Shown: positions 6,983-16,663, counted from the first letter of the stretch. The stretch: DNA of 64,000 nucleotides from Mucilaginibacter_A sp050955045 (GCA_050955045.1 JBPBQV010000035.1:24886-88885); one strand, 5' to 3'. Made by a program: numbers and translations. Notes: generated by a model from the sequence alone, not told the origin.

Positions 6983-9667
6983 TTATTTCCATTTAAAATT
7001 ATACTTGCCGGAAGGCAATGATATTGTATTTTCTGTGATGCGTTTCCGGTTCTGAAATGTTTTCATTCCGTTTAAAACGGGAAGAATTACAGTTGCAGTT
7101 GAATTTGCAGGAATTATAACTTCATAAAAAATCTTTTTTCTTTTTTTTTGCCAAGCAGAAGAAATTGTACCGTACTGACTTTTATGGCTGGCTTCAAAAT
7201 GATCCAAGCCCGCCACAAAATGAGGTTCTAAAATTGTGTTTTTGAAACCTGCATTATTTTCGTCCGGTTTAATACCAGCAATACCTTTATATAGCCAGGC
7301 TCCAATTTCGCCAAACATAATATGGTTTAAAGAAATGTCGCTTTTAGCATCAATTTTCCAGTTCTCATACAAAGTTGTTGCGCCATTTTCCATCCACCAA
7401 CCCCATGAAGGATACGTTTTTTGCGAAGCAATTTTGTAAGCTACATCTGCATAACCATTTTCGCTTAAAGCACTTAGAATAGCTTTTTGTCCAAGTAATC
7501 CAACATCTAAATGAAACTGATCAGCTTCCACGCATTTGGCCAAATTTGCAGCAATTTTACTTTTTAACTCACTTGGTGCTAAACCCCAGTAAAGTGGTAC
7601 GCTTAATTCCGTTTGAAAACCATGTGCATAAATTCCGGTTTCGCGGTTTAAATATTTGCCGTTAAAAGCGTTTTTTATTTTTATGGAAAGATTGGAATAT
7701 TTCTCATAATCTGTCTGATTACCTAAAATTTTTGCTGCTTTTGCCAGTATAATTACATCAGCATAATAATAACAGGTAGAAGTAAGTTCTACTGGCGAAA
7801 CAGATTTTACGGGAACCCAATCGCCTAAACCCCAAGTAGTTAATCCGGTAGGACTAATTTCGTTAATATGGTTTACATAACGTTTGATGTTTTCATAACA
7901 ATCATCCAGCAGCTTTTTATCTCCATAAAACAAGTATATATTCCACGGAATAATTGCAATCGTGCTCGTCCAATCCGGTCCGTTTCCCCACTCATAACCC
8001 CAACCATCGGTTGGAACAATGGATGGCAAAACACCATTTGGTTGCTACTCATCCCGATGATCGGCCAGCCATTTTTCGTAAATCGTAATTCCGTCAAAGC
8101 CATATAAACCTGTTTCAACAGCGATTTGTGCATCACCCGTCCCACCGTTTTTTTCACGCTGCGGACAATCTGTTGGATAACCGAAAAGATTAGATAGATA
8201 GGAATTTTTGGTTGCATACCAGATTTTATCAATAATCGGGTTCGAAGATGCAATTGAACCAACAGTTGGTACATCACTGTGCATAAAATAACCAACCAGG
8301 TTTTCTTTCGTGAGCGTTAAAGGTTGACTGCTGGTTATTTCAACATATTAAAAACCTTTGTAATTGAAATGCGGCATAAAAGTTTCTTCGCCTTTTCCGC
8401 TTAATATAAAAATATCCGTTTGGAAAGGATCAGTATTGTCTGTTGGCCGGTAATGAATATCGATATTAGATATATCCGTATGTCCGTTTGGATATAAACG
8501 TTCTGCATGGCGAAGCCTAATTATGGTACCAGGTGAGCCTTTTACTTTAATTTTACTAACACCTGAAAAATTTCTACCGAGATCAAAAACGTAACTGGTA
8601 TCGTTAAATTTTCTGACACTTTTAGTTTTAATTTCTTCTACATTTCTAATCGGGTACATTACTTGCGCCACAATATTATCCGAAGGAGCAGAGCGATACA
8701 TTACCTCTTTCCACTTGGCATCATCAAAACTGATAGTATTCCAACCTGCTTGTTCAAGTCGTGCATCATAATGTTCTGCCGTATAAAGGCTGTTAAAAAT
8801 AGTAGGACTTAAAGCTGTTTTCCATCCTTTGCCGGAAGTTATGGTTTCGACAGAATCATCTTCATAAGTAATGCGCATATCCAAACAAAAAGTTGGACGG
8901 GCACGCCAGTTGGCTTTATGAAAATCCCAAACTGCGGTAGATTGAAAGTTATACCAGCCATTTCCCAGCAAAACGCCAACCGCATTTTGTCCGTTTTGCA
9001 AGGCTGAAGTAACATCATAAGTTACGTAAAGTGTGCGGCGGTCAAACCTTATGTACATAGGATCGAGGCGATGATTACCAATTTTTTTACCGTTGATGTA
9101 AAGTTCGTACAAGCCGGCAACTGCAATGTAAGCTCTGGCAGATTTTACTTTTTTTATCATACTAAAATTCTTCCGGAAGTAGGGTGCAGGTTTTAAGTTG
9201 ATATCACTTACATCCGAAATCCAGCTGCCTTTCCAGTTACTGGCTTGCATCATGCCGGTTTCAAAAGAAGCAATACCTATATCGTTTACCTGTTTATTTT
9301 CCTGATTCGTTAAAATAACTTTCCAGTAATATTTGGTAAAAGGTTGAAATGGCTGCCCATTATAAACCATTAAGTTAGCATCAGACTGTACAGTTTGCGT
9401 ATCCCAGATTTTACCTTTTCCACTGTTAACTGTAGCAGAATCTGTATCTACTAGGATGCGGTAAGCTGTTTGCCTGGCACCTTGCCGATTATCAATCAAT
9501 TGCCAGGTAAAGCGTGGGAGTGGAGTATCTATTCCAAGCGGGTTAACCAAATATTCTGTTTTTAACTGAACTGCCCGACTAATTGATTGAGCGTGAATAG
9601 ACACGTTAAATAAAAAAACAGGTGCTAAAAACAGTATCAGGATGATGGAAAGTTTAAAACGGTACAT
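6983..9667 (-). pseudogene. alpha-L-rhamnosidase (GH78) interrupted by two in-frame stop codons
   Basis: One continuous frame of 894 sense codons is broken twice without a shift. A TAA lies at 8350-8348, where the context KGF-stop-YVEI suggests Gln or Arg. A TAG lies at 8047-8045, where DE-stop-QPNGVLPS suggests a lost Gln. The parts together give a full-length GH78 enzyme: signal peptide (about 1-26), N-terminal beta-sandwich domains, the DCPQREKNGGTGD catalytic loop, the GYEWGNGPDW motif, and a C-terminal Greek-key domain. GH78 enzymes release terminal alpha-L-rhamnose. Both lesions fit CAA to TAA and CAG to TAG transitions. It is either a recent pseudogene or the result of base errors; frameshift is excluded. 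A dispersed 12-mer lies in the signal-peptide codons (9626-9637). Confidence 0.85.
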
Positions 9668-9745
9668 TCAGCAGATTATAAGTACCGAATATATTTGTAG
9701 AAAGTAGAAACTACAAATCTAATTCTGCTTGAAACACATCATTAT

Positions 9746-10168
9746 TTATTCTCCCCAGGCGGTCAATATCAAACTTCTTTGTCCGCCATAATTGCGGTGT
9801 TCGCACAAGTAAATTCCTTGCCACGTACCCAAAGCTAAACGTCCGTTTCGTATCGGGATCATCACAGATGTGCCCAGCATTGCCGCTTTTAAATGCGCCG
9901 GCATATCATCAGAACCTTCATCATCATGCTGATAATCAGGATCATTTTCAGGCACAGCTTTATTAAAATACATTTCAAAATCTTTTCGCACGGTCGGATC
10001 TGCATTTTCATTGATACTTAATGAAGCGGAAGTATGCTGGATAAAAACCTGGAAAATGCCTGTTTTAATATCAATAATATGCGGCATGGCATAAACCACT
10101 TCCGAAGTAATGATATGGAAACCTCTTGTTCGCGCTTTGAGTTGGATGGATTGCTGGTAGATTTTCAT
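9746..10168 (-). CDS. yjbQ: YjbQ/UPF0047 family protein
   Basis: This 140-residue cytoplasmic protein has the usual length for the family. Conserved landmarks are HTSASLSINENADP (about 45-58), a His/Asp-rich central loop with DDEGSDDMPAHLKA, and the C-terminal GTWQGIYLCEHRN segment that carries the signature for this fold. Members are reported to have weak thiamine-phosphate synthase activity, and many databases use that name, but the physiological role is unsettled. It appears to be a single gene between the rhamnosidase and a 308-bp spacer. The ATG at 10168 gives the standard N-terminus. Confidence 0.9.
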   Translation of the reverse strand: MKIYQQSIQLKARTRGFHIITSEVVYAMPHIIDIKTGIFQVFIQHTSASLSINENADPTVRKDFEMYFNKAVPENDPDYQHDDEGSDDMPAHLKAAMLGTSVMIPIRNGRLALGTWQGIYLCEHRNYGGQRSLILTAWGE

Positions 10169-10476
10169 AAATTTTTAGGTGCTAAAAGAAGTATGGATGA
10201 ATAAGAGAATGAAAGCCAAACATCTATTTTTTAATGCAAGTTTAGTAGAATATTTCTTCAGATCGTGTTCAATATTTACAATTACAATGCGGTTTTATAA
10301 TTTTTAGGTTGATTTTTTGATGCTTCTTTTATCACCTAAATTTGTGTGTGCTAATTTATGCTGATAAATGGCGTAATTGCATCCGGTCAAAATTCAGCAA
10401 AACAGAAACAGTGCCAATTTTTAAGTGCTAAAAACAGCATCAAAATGCTGTATGATTTTTAATTTTTTATCTGCAA
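10169..10476. other. 308-bp divergent spacer with three dispersed 12-mers
   Basis: There is no gene or RNA here that I can support. The spacer separates the divergent yjbQ and topB and holds three exact 12-mers: 10183-10194 (GAAGT, plus), 10320-10331 (GAAGC, minus) and 10429-10440 (ACAGC, plus). Each is flanked by a similar TTTTTAGG or TAAGTGC context, and the first two could pair over a 125-base loop. Promoters for both flanking genes should lie here, but I do not see a clean TAnnTTTG box. Confidence 0.6.
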
Positions 10477-12579
10477 ATGAAAGTAATACTGGCAGAAAAG
10501 CCAAGCGTAGCGCGAGAACTGGCAAGAGTTTTTGGTGCAACAACGCGAAAAGATGGTTATATTGAAGGCAAAGGTTACACTTTTACTTGGGCTTTCGGGC
10601 ATTTGGTGCAGCTGGCCGGTCCGCAGGCTTACGGTTTTAACGGCTGGAACAAAACAAATCTGCCGATGCTGCCCGAACGCTTTAAACTGGCCATCCGTCA
10701 GGTAAAAGAAAAGGACAAATTTGTGGATGATCCCGGCGTAGTAAAACAGCTAAAAATTATCAAAACGCTGTTTGATGAAGCCACCGAAATTATTGTGGCT
10801 ACCGATGCTGGAAGAGAAGGCGAACTGATTTTCAGGTACATTTATTATCATTTGAAATGTAAAAAACCGTTTAAAAGGCTGTGGATTTCTTCGCAAACGG
10901 ATGAAGCTATTAAAGATGGATTCCGGAAACTAAAACCCGGAACAGATTACGATACACTTTTTTATTCGGCACAATGCCGCTCGGAAGCAGATTGGATGGT
11001 TGGACTAAATGCAACGCAAGCATTAAGCATTGCAGCAGGCAATCGTTCGGTTTTATCCTTGGGAAGAGTACAAACGCCAACCCTGGCCATGATTAGTGTG
11101 CGTTATCAGGAAAACAAAAACTTTAAGCCAGAAACCTACTTCCAGGTTTCAATAGTTTTAAGCAAAAATGGTCAGGTTTTTAAAGCATTATCCGCAGAAA
11201 ACTATAAAACCAGAGAACAGGCCCAACAAGTATCAGATCAAGTTAAAGATGTAGCTGCTGGTTTTCCGGCGGGCGGAGAAATTATCAGTGTAGAAATAAA
11301 ACCTAAAAAAGAAGCGCCACCTTTACTGCACGATTTGAGCAGCTTACAGCAGGAAGCTAACAGAAAAAGAGGTTTTACAGCTGAAGAAACCTTGAATTTG
11401 GCGCAATCGCTTTACGAAGCAAAACTAATTACTTATCCACGAACCGGCAGTCGGTATATTGGTGATGATGTTTTTGCGGAGATTCCTGTGCTAATCAAAA
11501 CTTTAACGCAATATCCTTTATTTGCCCGTGCTGCAAGTGCCATGAACAGTTTGGAGCTGAATAAAAGAAGTGTTAATGCAAAAAAAGTAACTGATCATCA
11601 TGCGTTGCTGATTACCCAAAATTTGCCATCAACTTTAAACACCGATCAGCAGTCGGTTTATAATTTGATTGCCGGAAGAATGCTGGAAGCTTTTAGTAAG
11701 GAATGTATCAAAGAACTGACTAAAATTACGATTGCATCCGGCGCAACTTTTATTAGTAACGGAACCGTAATTCAATCGGCCGGATGGAGAGCAGTTTTGA
11801 ATGAACCCGAAGAAAAAGAAGACGAAGAAACAGGCGGACTTTTGCCAAAAGTAATTGCCGGAGAAGCTTTGCCTATCAACGAAAAAAACGTACTGGAAAA
11901 GCAAACGAAACCCAGGCCGCTCTACAACGAAGCTAGTTTACTACGCGGAATGGAAACGGCGGGCAAAGAAATTGAAGATGAGGATTTAAGGCAGGCGATG
12001 AAGGAAACCGGATTGGGCACGCCTGCAACACGCGCAAGCATCATTGAAACGCTGATTAAGCGGGAATATATCTGGCGGGAGAAAAAGAATTTGGTGCCAA
12101 CAGATAAAGGTTTAGCTGTTTTTGATTTGGTAAAAGATAAGCGGATTGCGCAGGCAGAACTGACTGGACTTTGGGAAAAACGTTTGGAAGAAATCAGAAA
12201 TGGGTCGTCTGTGCAGGAATTCAAAGCAGAGATTAAAGAATATACCCGTACAATAACAAGTGAACTACTGGAAGGCGGAAAAACCATTTCCTTGGTTTCC
12301 GAAAGTCCTGTGCCAAAAGAAGGCGATTTAATTTGTCCGGTTTGCGGCAAAGGAATTATCCGTTTCAATGATAAAGCCGCCGGTTGTAGCGAGTATCGCG
12401 GCGGTTGCAAATTTGTAATCTGGCGTACCATAGCAGAAAAAAAACTGACCGATAATCAGCTTAAAACATTGATCCAAAAAGGAAAAACAAGCGTTCTAAA
12501 AGGTTTTAAATCTAAAGCTGGAACTGCATTTGATGCCGCTTTGGAGTTTAAAGACGGACGGGTTGGGTTTTTAAAATAG
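10477..12579 (+). CDS. topB: DNA topoisomerase III
   Basis: This 700-residue type IA topoisomerase relaxes and decatenates DNA through a 5'-phosphotyrosine intermediate. The Toprim domain opens with ILAEKPSVA (E7 acidic site) and carries ATDAGREGE at 108-116. The active-site tyrosine is Y320 in LITYPRTGSRY. The C-terminal region holds a zinc-finger-like CPVCGKG...C...C motif around residues 614-640. The length is typical of the TopB family widespread in Bacteroidota. It appears to be a single-gene unit; no strong terminator follows, and a minus-strand tRNA terminator lies about 70 bp downstream. The start ATG is well placed, since the Toprim strand begins at residue 2. Confidence 0.95.
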   Translation: MKVILAEKPSVARELARVFGATTRKDGYIEGKGYTFTWAFGHLVQLAGPQAYGFNGWNKTNLPMLPERFKLAIRQVKEKDKFVDDPGVVKQLKIIKTLFDEATEIIVATDAGREGELIFRYIYYHLKCKKPFKRLWISSQTDEAIKDGFRKLKPGTDYDTLFYSAQCRSEADWMVGLNATQALSIAAGNRSVLSLGRVQTPTLAMISVRYQENKNFKPETYFQVSIVLSKNGQVFKALSAENYKTREQAQQVSDQVKDVAAGFPAGGEIISVEIKPKKEAPPLLHDLSSLQQEANRKRGFTAEETLNLAQSLYEAKLITYPRTGSRYIGDDVFAEIPVLIKTLTQYPLFARAASAMNSLELNKRSVNAKKVTDHHALLITQNLPSTLNTDQQSVYNLIAGRMLEAFSKECIKELTKITIASGATFISNGTVIQSAGWRAVLNEPEEKEDEETGGLLPKVIAGEALPINEKNVLEKQTKPRPLYNEASLLRGMETAGKEIEDEDLRQAMKETGLGTPATRASIIETLIKREYIWREKKNLVPTDKGLAVFDLVKDKRIAQAELTGLWEKRLEEIRNGSSVQEFKAEIKEYTRTITSELLEGGKTISLVSESPVPKEGDLICPVCGKGIIRFNDKAAGCSEYRGGCKFVIWRTIAEKKLTDNQLKTLIQKGKTSVLKGFKSKAGTAFDAALEFKDGRVGFLK

Positions 12580-12640
12580 AAGATGATTTTCAACTCAAAA
12601 ATTGTAGTTTTTCTAACAAAAAAAGGATAATTTTTAATTC

Positions 12641-12679
12641 AACAAAAAAGCGATTAAGAGTTTAACGTCTTAATCGCTT
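12641..12679 (-). terminator. terminator of tRNA-Leu
   Basis: Read on the minus strand, the stem AAGCGATTAAG (12679-12669) pairs with CTTAATCGCTT (12658-12648) across a 10-base loop and runs into six T residues. It begins 11 bases past the tRNA-Leu 3' end and has the form of an intrinsic terminator. Confidence 0.85.
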
Positions 12680-12689
12680 GATTTACAAG

Positions 12690-12774
12690 TACCTGGGGCG
12701 GGAATCGAACCCGCACTCCTTTAACGGGAACAGGATTTTAAGTCCTGCGTGTCTACCAGTTCCACCACCCAGGC
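12690..12774 (-). tRNA. tRNA-Leu (anticodon TAA)
   Basis: An 85-nt class II tRNA with a long variable arm. The acceptor stem GCCTGGG pairs with CCCAGGT (a G-U pair at position 1-72). The anticodon arm CAGGA/TCCTG holds the seven-base loop CTTAAAA, giving anticodon TAA for UUA leucine codons. The T-arm GGTTCGATTCC is intact. The CCA end is not encoded. It lies 47 bp downstream of tRNA-Gly on the same strand and is probably co-transcribed by read-through of the hairpin between them. Confidence 0.95.
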
Positions 12775-12790
12775 AGGTGATTAACCTTTA

Positions 12791-12819
12791 AAAAAAATCC
12801 CTTCTTTGAAGGAAGGGAT
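12791..12819 (-). terminator. hairpin with T-run between tRNA-Gly and tRNA-Leu
   Basis: On the minus strand TCCCTTC and GAAGGGA pair around a seven-base loop, followed by seven T residues. This is a classic intrinsic terminator right after tRNA-Gly. Since no separate promoter for tRNA-Leu is visible, it may act as a partial terminator or processing site. Confidence 0.75.
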
Positions 12820-12821
12820 AG

Positions 12822-12894
12822 AGCGAAAGACGAGGTTCGAACTCGCGACCTCAACCTTGGCAAGGTTGCGCTCTACCAACTGAGCTACTTTCGC
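12822..12894 (-). tRNA. tRNA-Gly (anticodon GCC)
   Basis: A 73-nt tRNA with acceptor stem GCGAAAG/CTTTCGC and discriminator T. The anticodon stem CAACC/GGTTG holds the loop TTGCCAA, giving anticodon GCC. D-arm (AGCTCAGTTGGTAGAGC) and T-arm (GTTCGAACC) sequences are canonical. CCA is not encoded. A Bacteroidota-type promoter lies about 27 bp upstream. Confidence 0.96.
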
Positions 12895-12920
12895 ATGGCA
12901 TTACTTTCGTATTGCGGTTG

Positions 12921-12950
12921 CAAATATATACAGATTCAAAAAATCTGCAA
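12921..12950 (-). promoter_or_regulatory. Bacteroidota-type promoter for the tRNA-Gly/tRNA-Leu unit
   Basis: On the minus strand, TTG (12950-12948) is followed after exactly 19 bases by TATATTTG (12928-12921), matching the -33 TTG / -7 TAnnTTTG consensus of Bacteroidota housekeeping promoters. Transcription would start around 12914, about 20 bases upstream of tRNA-Gly. Confidence 0.7.
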
Positions 12951-12979
12951 GCATTTTGCAACAAATTTTCTCAACTATT

Positions 12980-13465
12980 TTATAACTCGCTGTCTTTCAA
13001 AATCTCTGCTACTAAATTTCCTTCATAACCTTTGCCAAATGCGTACTGTTTCAGCTGATAACTGCGTTTATAAGGCTCTTTTTCTTTTAGCAAAGCGGCT
13101 TTTTTCTCCAAAATCTCTTTTAATCTTGCTAAATAATCATCTAAATCAATCTGTAATAAAGCTTTTTTAATCAAGCCTTCGGGAACTCTTTTCAGTTTCA
13201 ATGCTTGTTTTATTTTGATTTTCCCCCAACCTTTAATCCTAAATTTTCCCAACGTATAAGCATTTGCAAAGCGTTCTTCATTCAAAAAATTGCTTCCAAT
13301 CAGTTCAGAAATAATCTGCTCCACATCACGCGGATACAAACCCAAATCATACAGCTTTTGGCGTACTTCCTGCTGTGATCTTTCCTGATAAGCGCAATAT
13401 TTCTCCGCTTTTTGTAAACCCACTTTTGGGTCAGTAATTTTGGGTTTACGGTCTTCAAATTCCAT
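12980..13465 (-). CDS. recX: RecX family regulator of RecA
   Basis: This 161-residue, mostly helical, strongly basic protein has RecX three-helix repeats: AEKYCAYQERSQQEVRQKL (about 20-38), then LNEERFANAYTLGKFRIKGWG near 61-81, and a C-terminal KRSYQLKQYAFGKGYE repeat. RecX binds RecA filaments and limits recombinase activity in the cytoplasm. No recA lies in the window. It is divergent from murF-alr across 56 bp, and its 3' end faces the tRNA pair. The length and repeat order are normal for the Bacteroidota family. Confidence 0.9.
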   Translation of the reverse strand: MEFEDRKPKITDPKVGLQKAEKYCAYQERSQQEVRQKLYDLGLYPRDVEQIISELIGSNFLNEERFANAYTLGKFRIKGWGKIKIKQALKLKRVPEGLIKKALLQIDLDDYLARLKEILEKKAALLKEKEPYKRSYQLKQYAFGKGYEGNLVAEILKDSEL

Positions 13466-13521
13466 CTGCCCAAAAATCGTTAAAATTCTTCTATTGGCAG
13501 AAATATCTTCAACTTCGCCAA

Positions 13522-15990
13522 ATGCCCGGCAAGTATTCCATCACAGCAATTGCTGCAATTTTAGGTGCTAAAAGAAGCATCTCGCGAGAAGTAATGATTG
13601 AACATTTATTAACTGATAGCCGCAAAATTAGCAACGCCGAAAAAACTTTGTTTTTTGCTTTGGAGGGAACGCGAAACGGTCACGATTTCGTTCCAGAACT
13701 CTACGCCGCCGGTGTTTTTAATTTTGTGGTGAAGGAAGATTACAGCATTCCACCCGAAATAACTGATGCTAATTTTATATCGGTAAAAACAGTATTGCCA
13801 GCCTTGCAGCAATTAGCGGCTTATCACCGAAAACAATCTGATTATGAAGTAATTGCGATTACCGGCAGCAACGGAAAAACGGTAGTTAAAGAATGGTTGT
13901 ACCAACTGCTTTCGCCAGATAAAAACGTGGTTCGCAGCCCGAAAAGCTACAACTCGCAAACTGGCGTTGCGCTTTCTTTATGGCAAATGGATGCACAGTA
14001 CGAACTGGGGATTTTTGAAGCCGGAATTTCTTTGCCGGGAGAAATGGAACGGTTGGAAGCGATGATTAAACCAACCATCGGTTTGCTCACGCATTTTGCT
14101 GCTGCACATGATGAAGGTTTTTTCAATCGTACAGCAAAGCTGCACGAAAAATTAAAGCTGTTTAAAAACGTTAGTTTGCTGATTTATCATGCTGATCAGG
14201 CAACAAAAGAAATTGTAGAAGAACTGTACGGATTAAAAACTTTCATCATCAGTAAAAAAATAGAACAAGCTGATTTATATGTTTTTAAGCAGGAAAATAA
14301 ATTTGGCAAAACACAATTTCAGGCTGTTTTTAAGGATGAAGATGTGGAATGCAGCATTCCGTTTACGGACGAAGCTTCGATAGAAAATGCATTGCTTTGC
14401 TGGGGAACGCTGCTTGCTTTGGGCACAAAACCGGAAGTAGTTGGTCAGCGGATGGAAAAGCTAAATCCGGTAAGTATGCGGCTGGAACTGAAAAACGGTA
14501 CACACAACTGTTCGGTTATTGATGATTCTTACAACTCGGATATTAACTCGCTGGAGATTGCTTTGAACTTTTTAGAGCGACAAAAACAGCATCCCAAAAA
14601 AACGTTAATCTTGTCGGATATTTATCAATCCGGGTTAAAAAGTGACGTGCTTTACCAGCAGGTTTCCGATCTGATTCAGCAAAAGAAAATTGATAAATTG
14701 GTTGGCGTAGGTCAGGAGATTTCCGAAAATCAAATGCTGTTTTTAACGCCCGAAAAATACTTTTTTACAGATACAGAAAGCCTGTTGAAGCAGTTGTCCA
14801 CGCTGCAATTTCGGGATGAAACGATTTTATTAAAAGGTTCAAGGAGTTTTGAATTTGAACGTATCAGCAGGATTTTATCGCAAAAAACGCATGAAACAGT
14901 TCTGGAAATCAACCTAAATGCGTTGCAGCAAAACCTTAATCATTATAAATCCATCTTAAAACCAAACGTAAAATTAATGGCAATGGTTAAAGCTTTTTCT
15001 TACGGAAGCGGAAGTTTTGAAATTGCCGGAATTTTACAGTTTAACAAAGTAGATTATCTGGCGGTTGCTTACGTGGATGAAGGTGTTGCATTGCGGAATG
15101 CAGGCATTACACTGCCGATAATGGTTTTAAATCCGGAAATTTCTGCTTTTGCAGAATTAATTGATTATCAGTTGGAACCAGAAATTTATAGCTTTAACAT
15201 GCTGAAAAAATATGCTGTTTTTATCGATGAAAAATCTTCTAATGCTGTTCCTATCCATTTAAAAATTGATACTGGAATGCACCGTTTGGGTTTTGAATTT
15301 CACGAAGCAGAAGCATTGTGTACAATGCTGAAAAACAACCCACAATTACAGGTGAAATCGGTATTTTCCCACCTGGCTGGCAGCGGTTCGGCGGAGCATG
15401 ATGAGTTTACTTTTCATCAGTTTAACGCTTTTAAACAAGTTTGCAAGCTGCTGGAAAATGCATTAGGATATTCGTTTATCGAGCATATTTCCAACACTTC
15501 AGCGATCAGCCGCTGGCCTGAAATGCAGTTGGATATGGTTCGTTTGGGCATTGGTTTGTACGGAATTGATTCGGCAGCGGGTCTGGAAAATAATCCTTTG
15601 CAGCCTGTTGCTTCGCTCAAAACCAGCATTTCTCAGCTTAAAAAAGTAAAAGCTGGAGAAACAGTTGGTTATAGCCGGAATGACCGTATGGAGAAAGACG
15701 GAACCATTGCAACCGTACGGATTGGTTATGCTGATGGTTATCTGCGTGTTTTTGGAAACGGAAATGGTAAAATGCTGATTAACGGAAAGTTAGCACCAAC
15801 TATCGGGCATATTTCTATGGATATGTGTATGCTGGATGTCAGCGAAATTAAGGTGCAGGAAGACGATCCGGTTGTTGTTTTTAATGATGTACTTCGGATA
15901 GAAACACTGGCTGAACAAGTCGGAACAATTCCGTACGAAATTCTTACCAATATTTCTCAACGGGTAAAAAGAGTATATTTTTACGAATAA
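13522..15990 (+). CDS. murF-alr: bifunctional MurF ligase / alanine racemase fusion
   Basis: This 822-residue fusion is typical of Bacteroidota. The N-terminal half (about 1-450) is UDP-MurNAc-tripeptide:D-Ala-D-Ala ligase, with the ATP-binding GSNGKTVVK at 115-123. The C-terminal half (about 455-822) is PLP-dependent alanine racemase with the cofactor lysine K490 (MVKAFSYGSG) and the catalytic tyrosine at about 717 (GETVGYSRN). Together they make D-Ala and add D-Ala-D-Ala to the peptidoglycan precursor in the cytoplasm. DUF502 starts 10 bp downstream. Three exact dispersed 12-mers lie inside (13569, 13784, 15212), encoding KRSI, KTVL and AVFI in different frames or orientations. MurF family members in this fusion often show a relaxed P-loop like this one. 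Confidence 0.95.
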   Translation: MPGKYSITAIAAILGAKRSISREVMIEHLLTDSRKISNAEKTLFFALEGTRNGHDFVPELYAAGVFNFVVKEDYSIPPEITDANFISVKTVLPALQQLAAYHRKQSDYEVIAITGSNGKTVVKEWLYQLLSPDKNVVRSPKSYNSQTGVALSLWQMDAQYELGIFEAGISLPGEMERLEAMIKPTIGLLTHFAAAHDEGFFNRTAKLHEKLKLFKNVSLLIYHADQATKEIVEELYGLKTFIISKKIEQADLYVFKQENKFGKTQFQAVFKDEDVECSIPFTDEASIENALLCWGTLLALGTKPEVVGQRMEKLNPVSMRLELKNGTHNCSVIDDSYNSDINSLEIALNFLERQKQHPKKTLILSDIYQSGLKSDVLYQQVSDLIQQKKIDKLVGVGQEISENQMLFLTPEKYFFTDTESLLKQLSTLQFRDETILLKGSRSFEFERISRILSQKTHETVLEINLNALQQNLNHYKSILKPNVKLMAMVKAFSYGSGSFEIAGILQFNKVDYLAVAYVDEGVALRNAGITLPIMVLNPEISAFAELIDYQLEPEIYSFNMLKKYAVFIDEKSSNAVPIHLKIDTGMHRLGFEFHEAEALCTMLKNNPQLQVKSVFSHLAGSGSAEHDEFTFHQFNAFKQVCKLLENALGYSFIEHISNTSAISRWPEMQLDMVRLGIGLYGIDSAAGLENNPLQPVASLKTSISQLKKVKAGETVGYSRNDRMEKDGTIATVRIGYADGYLRVFGNGNGKMLINGKLAPTIGHISMDMCMLDVSEIKVQEDDPVVVFNDVLRIETLAEQVGTIPYEILTNISQRVKRVYFYE

Positions 15991-16000
15991 AAACAGTAAC

Positions 16001-16594
16001 ATGAACCGGGTTTTCAGAGCATTAGTTAATTATTTTATTAAAGGTGTGCTGGTTGTGGTGCCTATTGGTGCGGCAATTTTTTTGATTTTGTGGATCATTA
16101 GCTCCATTGATAAATCACTCAATTTAAGTGATTTGATTTTGACAGACACCAAGGGCAGGCCAATTTACATTCCGGGATTAGGTATTTTAACTATTTTGGT
16201 TGTAATTATGCTGGCTGGTGTAATTGTTACCAATCTCATTACCGAGCCAATTTATAAATGGTTCTCGCGACTGTTTCATCGTTTGCCGCTGTTCAATTTC
16301 GTTTATACATCGATCAAAGATTTAACGGAAGCTTTTGTAGGCGATGAAAAGAAATTTAACGAACCTGTTTTGGTTACGATGGATGAATTTGGGTTAAAAC
16401 GGATTGGGTTTGTAACACATAAAGATTTGAACGTGTTAGGTTTGCCGGATGATGTGGCGGTTTATTTTCCGTTTTCTTACTCTTTTACCGGGCAGCTGGT
16501 AATTTTGCCGGCTAGTAGGGTTGAACCAATTGATAAAAGTGCCGCAGATATGATGAAATTTGTAATTTCTGGCGGCGTGAGCCATCTGGAGTAA
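16001..16594 (+). CDS. DUF502 integral membrane protein
   Basis: This 197-residue protein has two N-terminal transmembrane segments (about residues 11-33 and 58-82), then the conserved FSRLFHRLPLFNFVYTSIKDL segment and a soluble C-terminal domain with the VYFPFSYSFTGQLVILPASRV stretch typical of DUF502 (COG2928). The function is unknown; members occur widely in bacteria and plants. It lies 10 bp after murF-alr and is probably in the same transcript, which ends at the strong hairpin 5 bp beyond its stop. Confidence 0.88.
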   Translation: MNRVFRALVNYFIKGVLVVVPIGAAIFLILWIISSIDKSLNLSDLILTDTKGRPIYIPGLGILTILVVIMLAGVIVTNLITEPIYKWFSRLFHRLPLFNFVYTSIKDLTEAFVGDEKKFNEPVLVTMDEFGLKRIGFVTHKDLNVLGLPDDVAVYFPFSYSFTGQLVILPASRVEPIDKSAADMMKFVISGGVSHLE

Positions 16595-16598
16595 TTAT

Positions 16599-16656
16599 TT
16601 ATGGTTGATAAAAGAAGTATAAGATGAAACACTTATACTTCTTTTATCAACCATAA
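16599..16656. terminator. bidirectional terminator with perfect 25-bp stem made of two 12-mers
   Basis: The 25 bases at 16599-16623 are the exact reverse complement of 16632-16656, with an 8-base loop. Each arm contains one GAAGT copy of the dispersed word (16609-16620 plus; 16635-16646 minus). It lies between the convergent DUF502 and LOG genes with AT-rich flanks, so it should terminate both. Confidence 0.88.
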
Positions 16657-16663
16657 ATTGAAC

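Noticed and set aside
6983..9667. Stop-codon reassignment (UAR to Gln) to explain the interrupted rhamnosidase
   Set aside because: Many genes here end at TAA or TAG exactly where family homology ends, so these codons act as normal stops.
11922..12431. 169-codon minus-strand open frame inside topB
   Set aside because: It lies wholly opposite a convincing topoisomerase gene, has no recognisable domain and looks like a shadow of codon bias.
12895..13170. 91-codon plus-strand frame overlapping recX
   Set aside because: It is antisense to RecX and crosses the tRNA promoter; no domain is recognisable.
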